Part shown: positions 33,845-42,204 of the stretch, piece after piece
How the letters are laid out: each line of letters starts with the position of its first letter
Numbering within the stretch: the first letter of the stretch is position 1
Made by a program: the position numbers and the translations under genes
NCBI GenBank assembly: GCA_016124205.1
Contig: WGOD01000002.1
Location: 496,001-560,000, forward strand
DNA from: Alphaproteobacteria bacterium
GTDB taxonomy: Bacteria; Pseudomonadota; Alphaproteobacteria; Caulobacterales; Maricaulaceae
Direction: 5' to 3'
Length of the DNA: 64,000 nucleotides
The notes under the pieces: generated by a model
What the model saw: only the letters and a program-made list of their open reading frames with translations
What the model was told of the DNA's origin: nothing
Databases searched by the model: none

Positions 33845-36367
33845 ATGAAGCGGTTCGCCCTCTACAAGGCTTTTGCCGCGCTCTGGTGGGAGCGCCTTGC
33901 GCCGGTCCTGTGGCCGGTGGCGATCCTGCTTGCCGTCTATGCCGGGCTGGCGCTGTTCGGCCTTTGGGACGCGGTCGGCGACCCGTGGCGTGCGCTGGCC
34001 GCTCTGGCCGGGCTGGGTGTGGCCGGCTCGTTTGCCTGGCGGGCCTGGAAACGCTTCAACACGCCGACCCATGAAGACGCCGCCCGCCGGGTCGAGGAAG
34101 ACTCCGGCATCACCGCCCGGCCGCACGAAGCCCTGCTCGACCAACCGGCCGACCGGGACGAGGTCTCCGCGGCGCTGTGGCAGGCGCACCGCGACCGCAT
34201 GTCGGCACGCCTGTCGGGCGCCAATGCCCGCCGGCCGAAAGCGGCCTGGGCCGCGATCGACGCCTGGGGTTTGCGCGTCGCACTTGTCCTGTTCGTGTTC
34301 GTCGGCGCCGGCGTGGCCGGGGAGTTCGCCGCCGGCCGCCTGGGCGACGCTTTTGGTCTCCGGCCGATCTACCGGTCGAGCGGCGACCTGACCGTCGATG
34401 CCTGGCTCGATCCGCCTGCCTATACCGGCCGCGCGCCGATCATCATTCGCGAGGACATGGCAAGGATCGAGGCGCCGGAAGGCTCGACGCTGATCGTGCG
34501 GACCGCCGGTGTGGGACGCGAGCCCTCGCTACGACTCGACAGCGCACGCGGCGAGAACCGCCGCATCGGCGACGGCGTGTGGGAAAGCCGCATCCCGCTG
34601 GCGAGTGACGCCGTGCCGGAACTGCGCGCCGGCGGACGCCGCCAGTCCTGGCGCATCCACATCATTCCCGACACCGAACCGGTCGTGCGCATGACCGACG
34701 CGCCCGAGGCCCGGGCTACGGGTGAACTCGTGCTGCATTTCCGGGCCGACGACGACTATGGCGCGGTCAGCTATTCGGTCGAATTCCGCCGCCGCGGCGA
34801 CGACAGCGCCGAGTGGGAGAGCCTCGAAATCCAGCCCGCCGCGACCGCGGAAACCGATGAGGGCTTCCGCGCCATCGTCGACACCGGCCAGCATCGGCTC
34901 GCCGGATCGCGGGTCGATCTGCGCGTCACGGCGACGGATGCCGCGGACAATACCGGCCGCTCGCCCTCGATCGCCTTTACCCTGCCGGAACGGATCTTCC
35001 TCGACTCGCTGGCGCGGGCCGTGGCGGAACAGCGCCGCGAAGTGATGAGCGCGCGCGGAGCGGATTATGGCGATCTGCCCGAGCGCCCGATCATCCTGTC
35101 GGGCGATGTGCCGACCGGTCCGGTCTTCGTGGGCGAGGAGCCCGAGCGCCGGATCGAACGCGCTCCCGAAGGCTTGCAGCACGCCGCCAACGCGATCGAC
35201 GCGATGACCGACGCGCCGGAATATTTCTTCGAGGACCCGATCGTTTATCTCGGCCTGCGCCGGGCCCTGCTCGAAATCCGCCGGGCGCGCGGTTTCGACG
35301 AGATCGGCCCGGTCGAGGAAAATCTCTGGCAGATCGCGCTGCGCGCCGAGCTGGGGTCGCTGTCCGATGCCGAGGCCGCGCTGCGCGCTGCCGAGCGGGC
35401 GCTGATGGAGGCACTCGCCCGCGGCGCGGACGAAAGCGAGCTGGCCCCGCTGTTCGAAGCCTATCAACAGGCGATGGAAAACTACCTCGCCGCGCTGGCC
35501 CGCGAAGCCGCCGAAAGCGGCGAGATGGCCGAGGGCGGCGGCGAAGGCGGCATGGACACGCAGGGGCTGATGGAGCTCCTCAATGCGCTGCGCGAAGCCG
35601 CCGAACTGGGCGATACCGCCGACGCCCGCCGCGCGCTGCAGACGCTCGGCGAGCTCCTGCGGAATCTGCAGATGCAGATGGCGCAAGGTGGGTCCGGTGA
35701 AGGTGACGATGCGCTGACCCAGGCGATGCGCGAGGCGCTGGAAGAGCTGGGCGACGTGATCGGCGAACAGCGCGAACTGCAGGACCAGACCTTCGGCATG
35801 CAGGAACCCAACCAAGGCCTGCCGGGGGATCCCAACGCGCCGCCGCAACAGGGCCAGGGGTCCGGCATGCAGGGTCCGCAGGACCAGCAGGGCGGCGGAC
35901 AGGCCCAGGCGCTGGCCCAGCAGCAAGGCCGTCTGGCCGAAGAGCTCGCGGCCATCGCGCAAGGCTTCCCCGGCGCGGAAACCGGCGAAGCGCTGTCCGG
36001 CGCGCAAGAAGCCATGCGTCAGGCGCAGGAAGCCCTCGAACAGGGCGATGCGGCCGCCGCACTTGAAGCCCAGAACGAAGCGCTGCAGGCGCTGCGCGAA
36101 GGTGCGGAAGGCATTGCGCAGGACATGCTCGACCGCATGGCCGAGAATGAAGGCGGCGCGGAAGGCGAAGAAGGCGAGAACGACCCGCTCGGCCGTCCGG
36201 GCAGCGGCTCTTTCTCGTCCGGCACGGGCGTCGACATTCCTGACGAGGACACGCGCCAGCGCGCGCGCCGCATCCTCGAACAATTGCGCGAGCGCGCCGC
36301 CGAACAGGGCCGGCCGCAGGACGAGATCGACTATATCGAACGCCTGCTGGAGCGCTTCGGCTCGTAG
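33845..36367 (+). CDS. Large DUF4175/TIGR02302 family membrane protein
   Basis: 840 residues from the ATG at 33845 (a GTG at 33827 is in frame but weakly placed). Two or three TM segments lie in the first ~160 residues (LAPVLWPVAILLAVYAGLALFG; LRVALVLFVFVGAGVAG). A beta-rich periplasmic region follows (AWLDPPAYTGRAP; LHFRADDDYGAVSYSVEF), then a long helical, coiled-coil part rich in Glu, Ala and Gln, with a low-complexity Gln/Gly stretch around 660-705. The C-terminus EQLRERAAEQGRPQDEIDYI is typical of TIGR02302. Function unknown; the family is confined to alphaproteobacteria. Confidence 0.9.
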   Translation: MKRFALYKAFAALWWERLAPVLWPVAILLAVYAGLALFGLWDAVGDPWRALAALAGLGVAGSFAWRAWKRFNTPTHEDAARRVEEDSGITARPHEALLDQPADRDEVSAALWQAHRDRMSARLSGANARRPKAAWAAIDAWGLRVALVLFVFVGAGVAGEFAAGRLGDAFGLRPIYRSSGDLTVDAWLDPPAYTGRAPIIIREDMARIEAPEGSTLIVRTAGVGREPSLRLDSARGENRRIGDGVWESRIPLASDAVPELRAGGRRQSWRIHIIPDTEPVVRMTDAPEARATGELVLHFRADDDYGAVSYSVEFRRRGDDSAEWESLEIQPAATAETDEGFRAIVDTGQHRLAGSRVDLRVTATDAADNTGRSPSIAFTLPERIFLDSLARAVAEQRREVMSARGADYGDLPERPIILSGDVPTGPVFVGEEPERRIERAPEGLQHAANAIDAMTDAPEYFFEDPIVYLGLRRALLEIRRARGFDEIGPVEENLWQIALRAELGSLSDAEAALRAAERALMEALARGADESELAPLFEAYQQAMENYLAALAREAAESGEMAEGGGEGGMDTQGLMELLNALREAAELGDTADARRALQTLGELLRNLQMQMAQGGSGEGDDALTQAMREALEELGDVIGEQRELQDQTFGMQEPNQGLPGDPNAPPQQGQGSGMQGPQDQQGGGQAQALAQQQGRLAEELAAIAQGFPGAETGEALSGAQEAMRQAQEALEQGDAAAALEAQNEALQALREGAEGIAQDMLDRMAENEGGAEGEEGENDPLGRPGSGSFSSGTGVDIPDEDTRQRARRILEQLRERAAEQGRPQDEIDYIERLLERFGS

Positions 36368-36409
36368 ATTTCTTTGCCGGTGATGCGGCCCGTTTGATAG
36401 GGTCCGCAC

Positions 36410-37597
36410 ATGCGCACCCTGATCACATGCTTCATCGCTCTGACCCTGACCGCCTGTGCGAGCGTGACCACGCCGCAGGACGAACTGAACGCGCTCACAC
36501 GCCGCGAGGGCGCAGAGGCCATTGCCGGTGTGGCGCTCGTCGTCCGGGTCGATGGCGAGACCGTTTTCGAAGGCGCGGCCGGGACGGCCGAGTTCGACGC
36601 CGACGGGGTCACACCGCTACGCCCGATGACGGCGCGGTCGCCGGTCCGGGCGGCGTCGGTGTCGAAACTCGTCACGGCGCTGGCGGCCGGAGCTCTCTGG
36701 CGTGACACCTGGTTCAATCTGGAGGCCGAACCGCGGCTCTGGCTCGGATTTCCACTCGATCACCCGCTCGCACCCGAAGCCCGGATCACGCCGGCGATGC
36801 TACTGTCGCACACGTCCGGCATTCGCGATCCGGAGGTTTACTGGATGGCGCATCCAGGCCGGATCGAAACGCTGCTGGACCAGCCGCACTGGACCGATCA
36901 CGCGCCCGGCGCAGGCTGGGAATACGCCAATATCAACTGCGGCATTCTCGCGAATCTGATGGAAGTCGCGGCGCAGGAACGGTTCGACCAGATCGCCCGG
37001 ACCCGCGTTCTCGAACCGCTCGGCCTCGGCCATACCGGCTTCAACTGGTCCGGCGTGCCTGCCGAGATCAGACGCAGCGGTGCGACGCTTTATGTCCGCG
37101 AAGGCGGTGTCTGGATCGAACAGGTCGATGGCCGCGCCATGCTGGATGGCGACAACCCCACCATTCTGATGGAGGAAGGGGCGAGCCTAGACAGCTATGT
37201 GCCCGGTCAGAACGGCACGCTGTTCTCGCCGCAGGGCGGGTGGCGGGCGAGCGCGCACGACATGGCGGTGCTGGCCGAAGCCTTTGGCCCCGACGGGATG
37301 GGTCATGAACTGACGCGGCCAATCTGGCGCGAACCGGGCCGGACATGGGGTCTCGGCCCCCGCATCGTCCAGCCGGGCGAGGCCAATGGTTGGCCGGACG
37401 GGCTGATCGGCCATGCCGGGGAGGCCTATGGCCTGATCTCCGGCGCATGGGTCACGCCCGACGGCCGGGTGTCGATCGGCTATGTCGTCAATGGCACGGA
37501 CGCGGATTTCGAGCGCGAGGCCGATCCCGAAACCGGATTCAATGCCCTGGAGCAGACACTTCTTGGCATTGCGGCCCGGGCGGCAGGATCACGATAA
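36410..37597 (+). CDS. Serine hydrolase, beta-lactamase family lipoprotein
   Basis: 395 residues with lipobox LTAC (Cys16). SxxK is S83-VSK86 in RAASVSKLVTA, YxN is Y172-AN in WEYANINCGIL, and HAGEAYGLISG near the end takes the place of the KTG box. Class C beta-lactamase/D-aminopeptidase-like fold, anchored to a membrane; substrate unknown. Unrelated in detail to the other serine hydrolase at 26859. Confidence 0.9.
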   Translation: MRTLITCFIALTLTACASVTTPQDELNALTRREGAEAIAGVALVVRVDGETVFEGAAGTAEFDADGVTPLRPMTARSPVRAASVSKLVTALAAGALWRDTWFNLEAEPRLWLGFPLDHPLAPEARITPAMLLSHTSGIRDPEVYWMAHPGRIETLLDQPHWTDHAPGAGWEYANINCGILANLMEVAAQERFDQIARTRVLEPLGLGHTGFNWSGVPAEIRRSGATLYVREGGVWIEQVDGRAMLDGDNPTILMEEGASLDSYVPGQNGTLFSPQGGWRASAHDMAVLAEAFGPDGMGHELTRPIWREPGRTWGLGPRIVQPGEANGWPDGLIGHAGEAYGLISGAWVTPDGRVSIGYVVNGTDADFEREADPETGFNALEQTLLGIAARAAGSR

Positions 37598-37677
37598 TGC
37601 TGGAAACGTCCCCCGATCCTGGCGCAGAATATCGCAACCGCCAGCACTGATGCCGGCGGCGAAACGGGGAGGTCACC

Positions 37678-37806
37678 ATGAAATCGACGAAGAAGCCGAC
37701 CGCTGCCGCGGCGGCCAAGGGCAAGCCATCCGACGCCGGTGGCAAGGCAGCGGCCGGAAAGCCGGCTGCCGGCAAAGGGCAAAAGCCGGCCGCCAAGAAG
37801 AAGTAG
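37678..37806 (+). CDS. Lys/Ala-rich miniprotein (histone H1-like composition)
   Basis: 42 residues with an ideal ribosome-binding site (GGGGAGG, 5 nt before ATG). Composition is almost only Lys, Ala, Gly and Pro (KKPTAAAAAKGKPSD ... KPAAKKK), strongly basic and disordered. Such tails resemble bacterial H1-like/AlgP proteins that bind DNA or RNA. It stands just before a stress-regulated CsbD gene. The ribosome-binding site supports it being real; function is inferred only from composition. Confidence 0.6.
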   Translation: MKSTKKPTAAAAAKGKPSDAGGKAAAGKPAAGKGQKPAAKKK

Positions 37807-37893
37807 GTTTGTAGCCGGTTGCAGCAGGGCTCGGCAGTCTGACCGCTCCAGTCCGCTGCAACCCGGACTCCGTGCCGATTTCCCCGCGCCACA

Positions 37894-37919
37894 GGAACTT
37901 TCAGCGCCTCTGCCGCGTT
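37894..37919 (+). promoter_or_regulatory. EcfG-type general stress promoter of the CsbD gene
   Basis: GGAAC at 37894-37898, exactly 17 nt, then CGTT at 37916-37919: the full consensus for the alphaproteobacterial general stress sigma factor EcfG. It ends 45 bp before the CsbD ATG. Confidence 0.8.
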
Positions 37920-37964
37920 CTTTCTCCGACCCAGGAACCCCGTCAATTCCAACCGGAGACGCAC

Positions 37965-38120
37965 ATGAGCACGATCAAGAAGCAGGGCGATGCCAATGTC
38001 GCCAAGGGCAAGCTGAAGGAAGCCGAAGGCAAGGTGACCGACGACAAGCTGCGCGAAGCGCAGGGCAAGGCCCAGAAGGAATTGGGCAAGGCCCAGAAGA
38101 AGGTCGGCAAGGAGAAGTAG
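37965..38120 (+). CDS. CsbD family stress protein
   Basis: 51 residues (CGGAG 6 nt upstream). Short repeats of the CsbD type are visible: AKGKLKEAEGKVTDDKLREAQGK, then AQKELGKAQKKVGKEK. Very hydrophilic, Lys/Glu/Ala-rich. CsbD proteins are general-stress proteins of unknown mechanism, and in alphaproteobacteria are typical EcfG targets, consistent with the GGAAC-N17-CGTT promoter upstream. Confidence 0.88.
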   Translation: MSTIKKQGDANVAKGKLKEAEGKVTDDKLREAQGKAQKELGKAQKKVGKEK

Positions 38121-38139
38121 CCTCCGACACGCTCTCCGG

Positions 38140-38160
38140 GGCGGGCTTCCCGAGCCCGCC
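38140..38160 (+). terminator. Hairpin behind the CsbD gene
   Basis: GGCGGGCT / AGCCCGCC, 8 bp with a 5-nt loop, 20 bp after the stop. No T-run follows, so termination efficiency is uncertain. Confidence 0.5.
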
Positions 38161-38250
38161 TCGCCTGACTGACTCCCCCCCGCGAAACCGGTCGCGCGAT
38201 CCGCTCCAGCCGCTATGCTGGCAATCCTGTAACGGATGACGGATTCCCCG

Positions 38251-39126
38251 ATGTTTCGCGTAGCTGCACTGACAATCCTCCTGATCCTGACGGCGCCGGC
38301 TCTGGCCGACGACGGCATGCACCCGTTCGACGAGGCCGCCGATGCATCGGCCGAGGTCGATGCGGCGCTGGACCGTGCCCGCGCGGCCGGTCACCGGGTC
38401 ATCGTCGTGCTGGGGGGCAACTGGTGCCACGACAGCATCGGCTTCGCCTCGCACATGGCGAGCGAGGCCATGCAGCCGGTGCTGGAACGCTATGAACTGG
38501 TCTATGTCGATGTCGGGATGCGCAACCGCCATCAGGAGATTCCGGTGCGCTTCGGGGTCCCGGTCATCTATGCCACGCCGACCATTCTTGTTGTCGATCC
38601 CGAGCTGGGGCTGGTGAACGGACCCAGCGTGCACGACTGGGGCAATGCCTATTCCCGCCCGACGTCTGATGCCGTGGAATATTTCACGACCTACGCCAGC
38701 ATCCGTCCGGGGTCGGCGGGCGTTGTCGAGAACACCGAAACCTACCAGTCCCTGATTGCCGAGATCGACGCCTGGGAAGCGCGCGAGGGTGCGCGGCTGA
38801 TGCGCGCCTACCGGGAAATCGAAACGATGCGGGACGAGATGGCGCCGCTGTTCGAGCGCGCGGGCAATGACGACGACGCGACCGACGCGGTCGAAGCCTT
38901 CCACTCTTTCGAAGACGATATCGAGCGCCAGCGCCGCCGCATGCGCAACGATGTCGACCGGCTGCGCGGCGATGCCCGCGACGACGCGCGCTCTGCTCTC
39001 ATCACATTCGCAGACGGCAGGGCGATTGATGCCGATCTGGCGGCCCGATGGGATGCCACCGATCCGCAGTTCGCGCTCGATCTTCCGGACTACGGCCCGC
39101 TCGGCCCTTGGGAAGAGGGCGAGTAG
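38251..39126 (+). CDS. Secreted thioredoxin-fold protein with a single active-site cysteine
   Basis: About 291 residues from the ATG at 38251, which gives a neat signal peptide (MFRVAALTILLILTAPALA); an ATG five codons earlier is also possible. The thioredoxin-like part shows VIVVLGGNWCHDS (Cys59, second Cys replaced by Ser at 62) and the cis-proline strand YATPTILVVDPE. The C-terminal ~120 residues are a charged helical region (REIETMRDEMAPL; DDIERQRRRMRNDVDRLRGD). A CxxS site suits a mixed-disulfide role or a non-redox binding protein. The end overlaps the convergent haemoglobin gene by 37 bp. Confidence 0.78.
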   Translation: MFRVAALTILLILTAPALADDGMHPFDEAADASAEVDAALDRARAAGHRVIVVLGGNWCHDSIGFASHMASEAMQPVLERYELVYVDVGMRNRHQEIPVRFGVPVIYATPTILVVDPELGLVNGPSVHDWGNAYSRPTSDAVEYFTTYASIRPGSAGVVENTETYQSLIAEIDAWEAREGARLMRAYREIETMRDEMAPLFERAGNDDDATDAVEAFHSFEDDIERQRRRMRNDVDRLRGDARDDARSALITFADGRAIDADLAARWDATDPQFALDLPDYGPLGPWEEGE

Positions 39127-39512
39127 CTCAGCCCCAGGAGAAGCGAGCGCGCAATTCGGTGCGCCCGGTCGATGAACAGGGCCGCCGCTTCGCCGTCGCA
39201 TTCCTCATTCACCGTCGCCTCGAACAGGGCGAGCCAGCGCAGGAAGTGATTGCGGCCGATCGGCAGGCGCATGTGTTTCGGCATCGGCCGGCCATGATAG
39301 CGCCCGGTCATCATCAGGACGGACGACCAGAAATCCATCATCGTGCGGAGATGTGGTTCCCAGTCCTCGATCACGTCATCGAAGACCGGGCCGAGCATGT
39401 CGTCCTCGCGGACGCGGCCGTAGAAGCCGCGCACAACGCGCTCGATCAGCGCTTCGTCGATGCCGGGCGCCAGCGGTCCGCGGCGTTCGGGAAGAATTCG
39501 CGTGGGTTGCAT
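39090..39512 (-). CDS. Group III truncated haemoglobin
   Basis: 140 residues from the ATG at 39512 (AAGGGGGG upstream). The trHb3 pattern is present: IDEALIERVVRGFYGRVREDDMLGPVF, the WxxHLxTMxDFW stretch (WEPHLRTMMDFWSSVLM), GRYHGRPMPKH and the proximal histidine in LPIGRNHFLRWL. Likely roles are NO detoxification or oxygen/redox handling. Its stop is 37 bp inside the convergent thioredoxin-like gene. Confidence 0.92.
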   Translation of the reverse strand: MQPTRILPERRGPLAPGIDEALIERVVRGFYGRVREDDMLGPVFDDVIEDWEPHLRTMMDFWSSVLMMTGRYHGRPMPKHMRLPIGRNHFLRWLALFEATVNEECDGEAAALFIDRAHRIARSLLLGLSYSPSSQGPSGP

Positions 39513-39589
39513 GAACCCCCCTTTGCGCGCGCAGGCCAATCGGGGCAAGGTGCCGATCGTCGCACCCGGGGGAGGCCACACAGCGCACC

Positions 39590-40231
39590 ATGTTCGATCT
39601 CGATTTCTATGTGCGCTTCACGGCGGCGCTGTTCGCAATCCTCAATCCCCCGGTCAACATGCCAATCTTTCTGTCGCTGACGGAAGGCCGCACGACCCAG
39701 CAGCGCCAGGCCGTGGCGATCCGGGCCACGATCGCGGTGCTGGTCACCTGTATTCTCGTGGCCGTCGCGGGGCGGGCCGTGCTGTCGGCCTTCTCGATCG
39801 ACATCAACTCCTTCCGCATCGCGGGCGGCATCCTGCTATTCACCATCTCGCTGACGATGATTTCCGGCGCCCGCCACCCCAGTCATGCCGGCCAGCCCGG
39901 GGAGCGCGCGCAGCAGGACGCGGTCGACGATCCGGCGATCTACCCCCTGACCATCCCGATCATTGTCGGCCCGGGTACGATGTCGACGCTGATCATCTTC
40001 TCGGAAAGCACGGGCACGCTCGGCGGCCTCCTCGCCTATGGCGCGGGGATCGCGACCGTGGTCGCCATCGTGGGGGCCGCTCTGATCGTCGCGCCCCTGC
40101 TCGACCGCATGGTGTCCCAAACCGCCCGCACCGTTTCGATCCGGATCATGGGCGTGATCCTCGCCGCCCTGGCGGTCGAGATGATCGTCAACGGACTGCG
40201 CGGTGCGCAACTCGTCCCGCTACCGGGCTAG
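39590..40231 (+). CDS. MarC family (UPF0056) integral membrane protein
   Basis: 213 residues, six TM helices. FAILNPPVNMPIFLSLTEG near the N-terminus and the ISLTMISGA and YPLTIPIIVGPGTMSTLIIF segments are the MarC/NAAT signature. The family is annotated as transporter-like, but no substrate is established. The next gene starts 3 bp downstream. Confidence 0.93.
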   Translation: MFDLDFYVRFTAALFAILNPPVNMPIFLSLTEGRTTQQRQAVAIRATIAVLVTCILVAVAGRAVLSAFSIDINSFRIAGGILLFTISLTMISGARHPSHAGQPGERAQQDAVDDPAIYPLTIPIIVGPGTMSTLIIFSESTGTLGGLLAYGAGIATVVAIVGAALIVAPLLDRMVSQTARTVSIRIMGVILAALAVEMIVNGLRGAQLVPLPG

Positions 40232-40234
40232 GAG

Positions 40235-40846
40235 ATGGTCCGTCTCGCCGGATACGCCGCGGGACTGTTGCTTGCGCTCGCGCTCGGCGCCGGGTCCGCG
40301 CTCTGGCTCTCAGGCTGGCTTCCCATGGGCAGCCCGGTCGTCGCCGCCGGCGGCATCAGTGTCAACGGCTGGGTGACCCACCGGGCGATCGGATCGGAGG
40401 CTGCCAATCCCTGGCTGCGCGCCTATGTGGCCCGGCGCGGCCTGCTCGCGCTCAACCGGTCCGAAGCGATCTATTACACGCGCTATGACGACAGTGACGG
40501 CGCGCCGCTGAACGCGGCCTGTGCCTATGTCGTCGAGGGCCAGCCCCCCGAGGGCGGCTGGTGGTCGCTGACACTCTATGCGGCCGACGACTATCTGGCG
40601 GTCAACGGAGACAATGCCCATTCGGTGAACGCCGATGGCGTGTCAGCCGGTAACGACGGCCAATGGCGCGCGACCGTCCAGGCCGAGCCGCCCGGCGACG
40701 GGTCGGCGTGGATTTCGAGCCGAAACGCCGGGCGCTACTCTCTGACCTTCCGCGTCTATCAACCCTCACCGGCCTTGCAGGACGATCCGTCGCGTCTAGC
40801 CCCGCCGCGCGTCATCCGCCTGGGCTGCCGGGAGGGGGATGCATGA
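40235..40846 (+). CDS. DUF1214 domain protein
   Basis: 203 residues with an N-terminal TM/signal (AGYAAGLLLALALGAGSALWL). The DUF1214 body reads LNRSEAIYYTRYDDSDGAPL, GWWSLTLYAADDYLAVNGDN and RYSLTFRVYQPSP. In many bacteria DUF1214 is fused behind DUF1254 in one longer protein; here it is a separate gene placed before the DUF1254 gene. Its stop overlaps that gene's ATG (ATGA). Confidence 0.88.
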   Translation: MVRLAGYAAGLLLALALGAGSALWLSGWLPMGSPVVAAGGISVNGWVTHRAIGSEAANPWLRAYVARRGLLALNRSEAIYYTRYDDSDGAPLNAACAYVVEGQPPEGGWWSLTLYAADDYLAVNGDNAHSVNADGVSAGNDGQWRATVQAEPPGDGSAWISSRNAGRYSLTFRVYQPSPALQDDPSRLAPPRVIRLGCREGDA

Positions 40847-41334
40847 GACGTCTGGGCCTGATCGCTGCCTTCCTGACCCTCGCCATCGCGGCCCATGCCG
40901 CGACGGTCTGGGCGCTGCCGCGCGTCGTGATGAACACCACCATGACGCGTCTCGAAACGACCGCCGGCGGGCCGAACCGGCCCCTGCGTGCGCCGCCCGT
41001 CGATGAGACGAGCCGCCGGGTCGTCCGTCCCGCTCCGGACCTGATCTACACCGCCTGCGTCATCGATTCGGGGGATGGACCGGTCACGGTCACGGCCGCA
41101 GGCTGGGCCGTGTACACATCCGTGTCGCTGTTCTCGGGCAATACGGACAATGTGGCGGTCTTCAACGGGCCGTGGCCGGACGACGGGGCCGTGACGTTCG
41201 AGGTCGGTGAAGGCGAGATGGAATTGCCCGGTGACAGGGGGATCGTCCTGATCCGCCGGATTGCCGGGACCGAAGCGATGCAGGCCAACGCCCTTGCAGC
41301 GCAAGAGAATGACGATTGCCGGAGGGTGGAATGA
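40843..41334 (+). CDS. DUF1254-like domain protein
   Basis: 163 residues from the ATG at 40843, which overlaps the DUF1214 stop and has GGAGGGGG upstream. N-terminal signal/TM (LIAAFLTLAIAAHAATVWAL), then a shortened DUF1254 core: APDLIYTACVIDSGDGPVTV, YTSVSLFSGNTDNVAVFN and RGIVLIRRI. It pairs with the DUF1214 protein as a two-subunit version of a normally fused protein. The stop overlaps the start of the PhzF gene (ATGA). Confidence 0.85.
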   Translation: MRRLGLIAAFLTLAIAAHAATVWALPRVVMNTTMTRLETTAGGPNRPLRAPPVDETSRRVVRPAPDLIYTACVIDSGDGPVTVTAAGWAVYTSVSLFSGNTDNVAVFNGPWPDDGAVTFEVGEGEMELPGDRGIVLIRRIAGTEAMQANALAAQENDDCRRVE

Positions 41335-42149
41335 CCCGACTTCCCTATGCCGAAATTCACGCCTTCGCCGATGGCGACCGGCCCTTCACGGGCAATCCGG
41401 CCGGTGTCTGTCTTCTGGAGCGCTGGCCGGACAACCGGGTCCTGCTCGGCATTGCCCTGTCCAACAATCTGTCCGAGACGGCCTTCCTTGTCCCGAAGTC
41501 CGACGAAGCGGACGCATGGGAGCTGCGCTGGTTCACGCCGACGGTCGAAGTCGATCTGTGCGGGCACGCGACCTTTGCCTCCGGGGCCTGGCTGTTCGGC
41601 CAAGAGGCCGTTTCCGGCGATGCGGTGAAATTCGATACCCGGTCGGGACGGCTGACCGTGCGCCGCGACGGCGACCTGTTCGCGATGGATCTGCCGAAGG
41701 TCGGGTTCGAACCCGGCGTATCCAACCCGCTGATCGAGGAAGCCCTGGGCGGCGGCGTGCCCGATGCCGTTTTCGACGTGAAGCGGATCCACGGCGCCGA
41801 CTACAAGCTGATCGTCTATCCCGACGAGGGCGTGATCGCGCACATGAAACCCGATCACGGCGCGCTGGCCATCGCCAACACGAATACGATCGTCACCGCG
41901 CCGGGCGACCGCACCGACTTCGTCTCACGCTTCTTCGCACCGGCGTCCGGCGTGCCGGAAGACCCGGTCACGGGATCGGCGCATTGCACCCTCGCCCCCT
42001 ATTGGTCGCAGCGGCTCGGCAAGTCGCGCCTGACGGCCAGGCAGATCGGCCCGCGTCCCGGCGCGCTCGACGTCGCGCCCTATGGCGAGCGCGTCACGCT
42101 GATCGGCCGGGCTCAGCCCTATCTGAATGGTCATCTGACCCTGCCATGA
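41331..42149 (+). CDS. PhzF family isomerase
   Basis: 272 residues from the ATG at 41331, overlapping the DUF1254 stop. PhzF fold marks: FTGNPAGVCLL, NNLSETAFLV with the catalytic Glu, VDLCGHATFASGAWLF and DPVTGSAHCTLAPYW. Family members isomerise phenazine precursors or amino-acid-like substrates; outside phenazine clusters the substrate is unknown and there is no phenazine operon here. Last gene of a coupled run from marC. Confidence 0.92.
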   Translation: MTRLPYAEIHAFADGDRPFTGNPAGVCLLERWPDNRVLLGIALSNNLSETAFLVPKSDEADAWELRWFTPTVEVDLCGHATFASGAWLFGQEAVSGDAVKFDTRSGRLTVRRDGDLFAMDLPKVGFEPGVSNPLIEEALGGGVPDAVFDVKRIHGADYKLIVYPDEGVIAHMKPDHGALAIANTNTIVTAPGDRTDFVSRFFAPASGVPEDPVTGSAHCTLAPYWSQRLGKSRLTARQIGPRPGALDVAPYGERVTLIGRAQPYLNGHLTLP

Positions 42150-42152
42150 GAA

Positions 42153-42181
42153 AAGGCCGCCCCGGATCGCGCGGCGGCCTT
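42153..42181. terminator. Bidirectional terminator between phzF-like gene and 42205
   Basis: AAGGCCGCC / GGCGGCCTT stem (9 bp) between convergent genes, AAAA on one side and TT on the other. Confidence 0.75.
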
Positions 42182-42204
42182 ATCATCAGTTCGAACGTCT
42201 CGCG

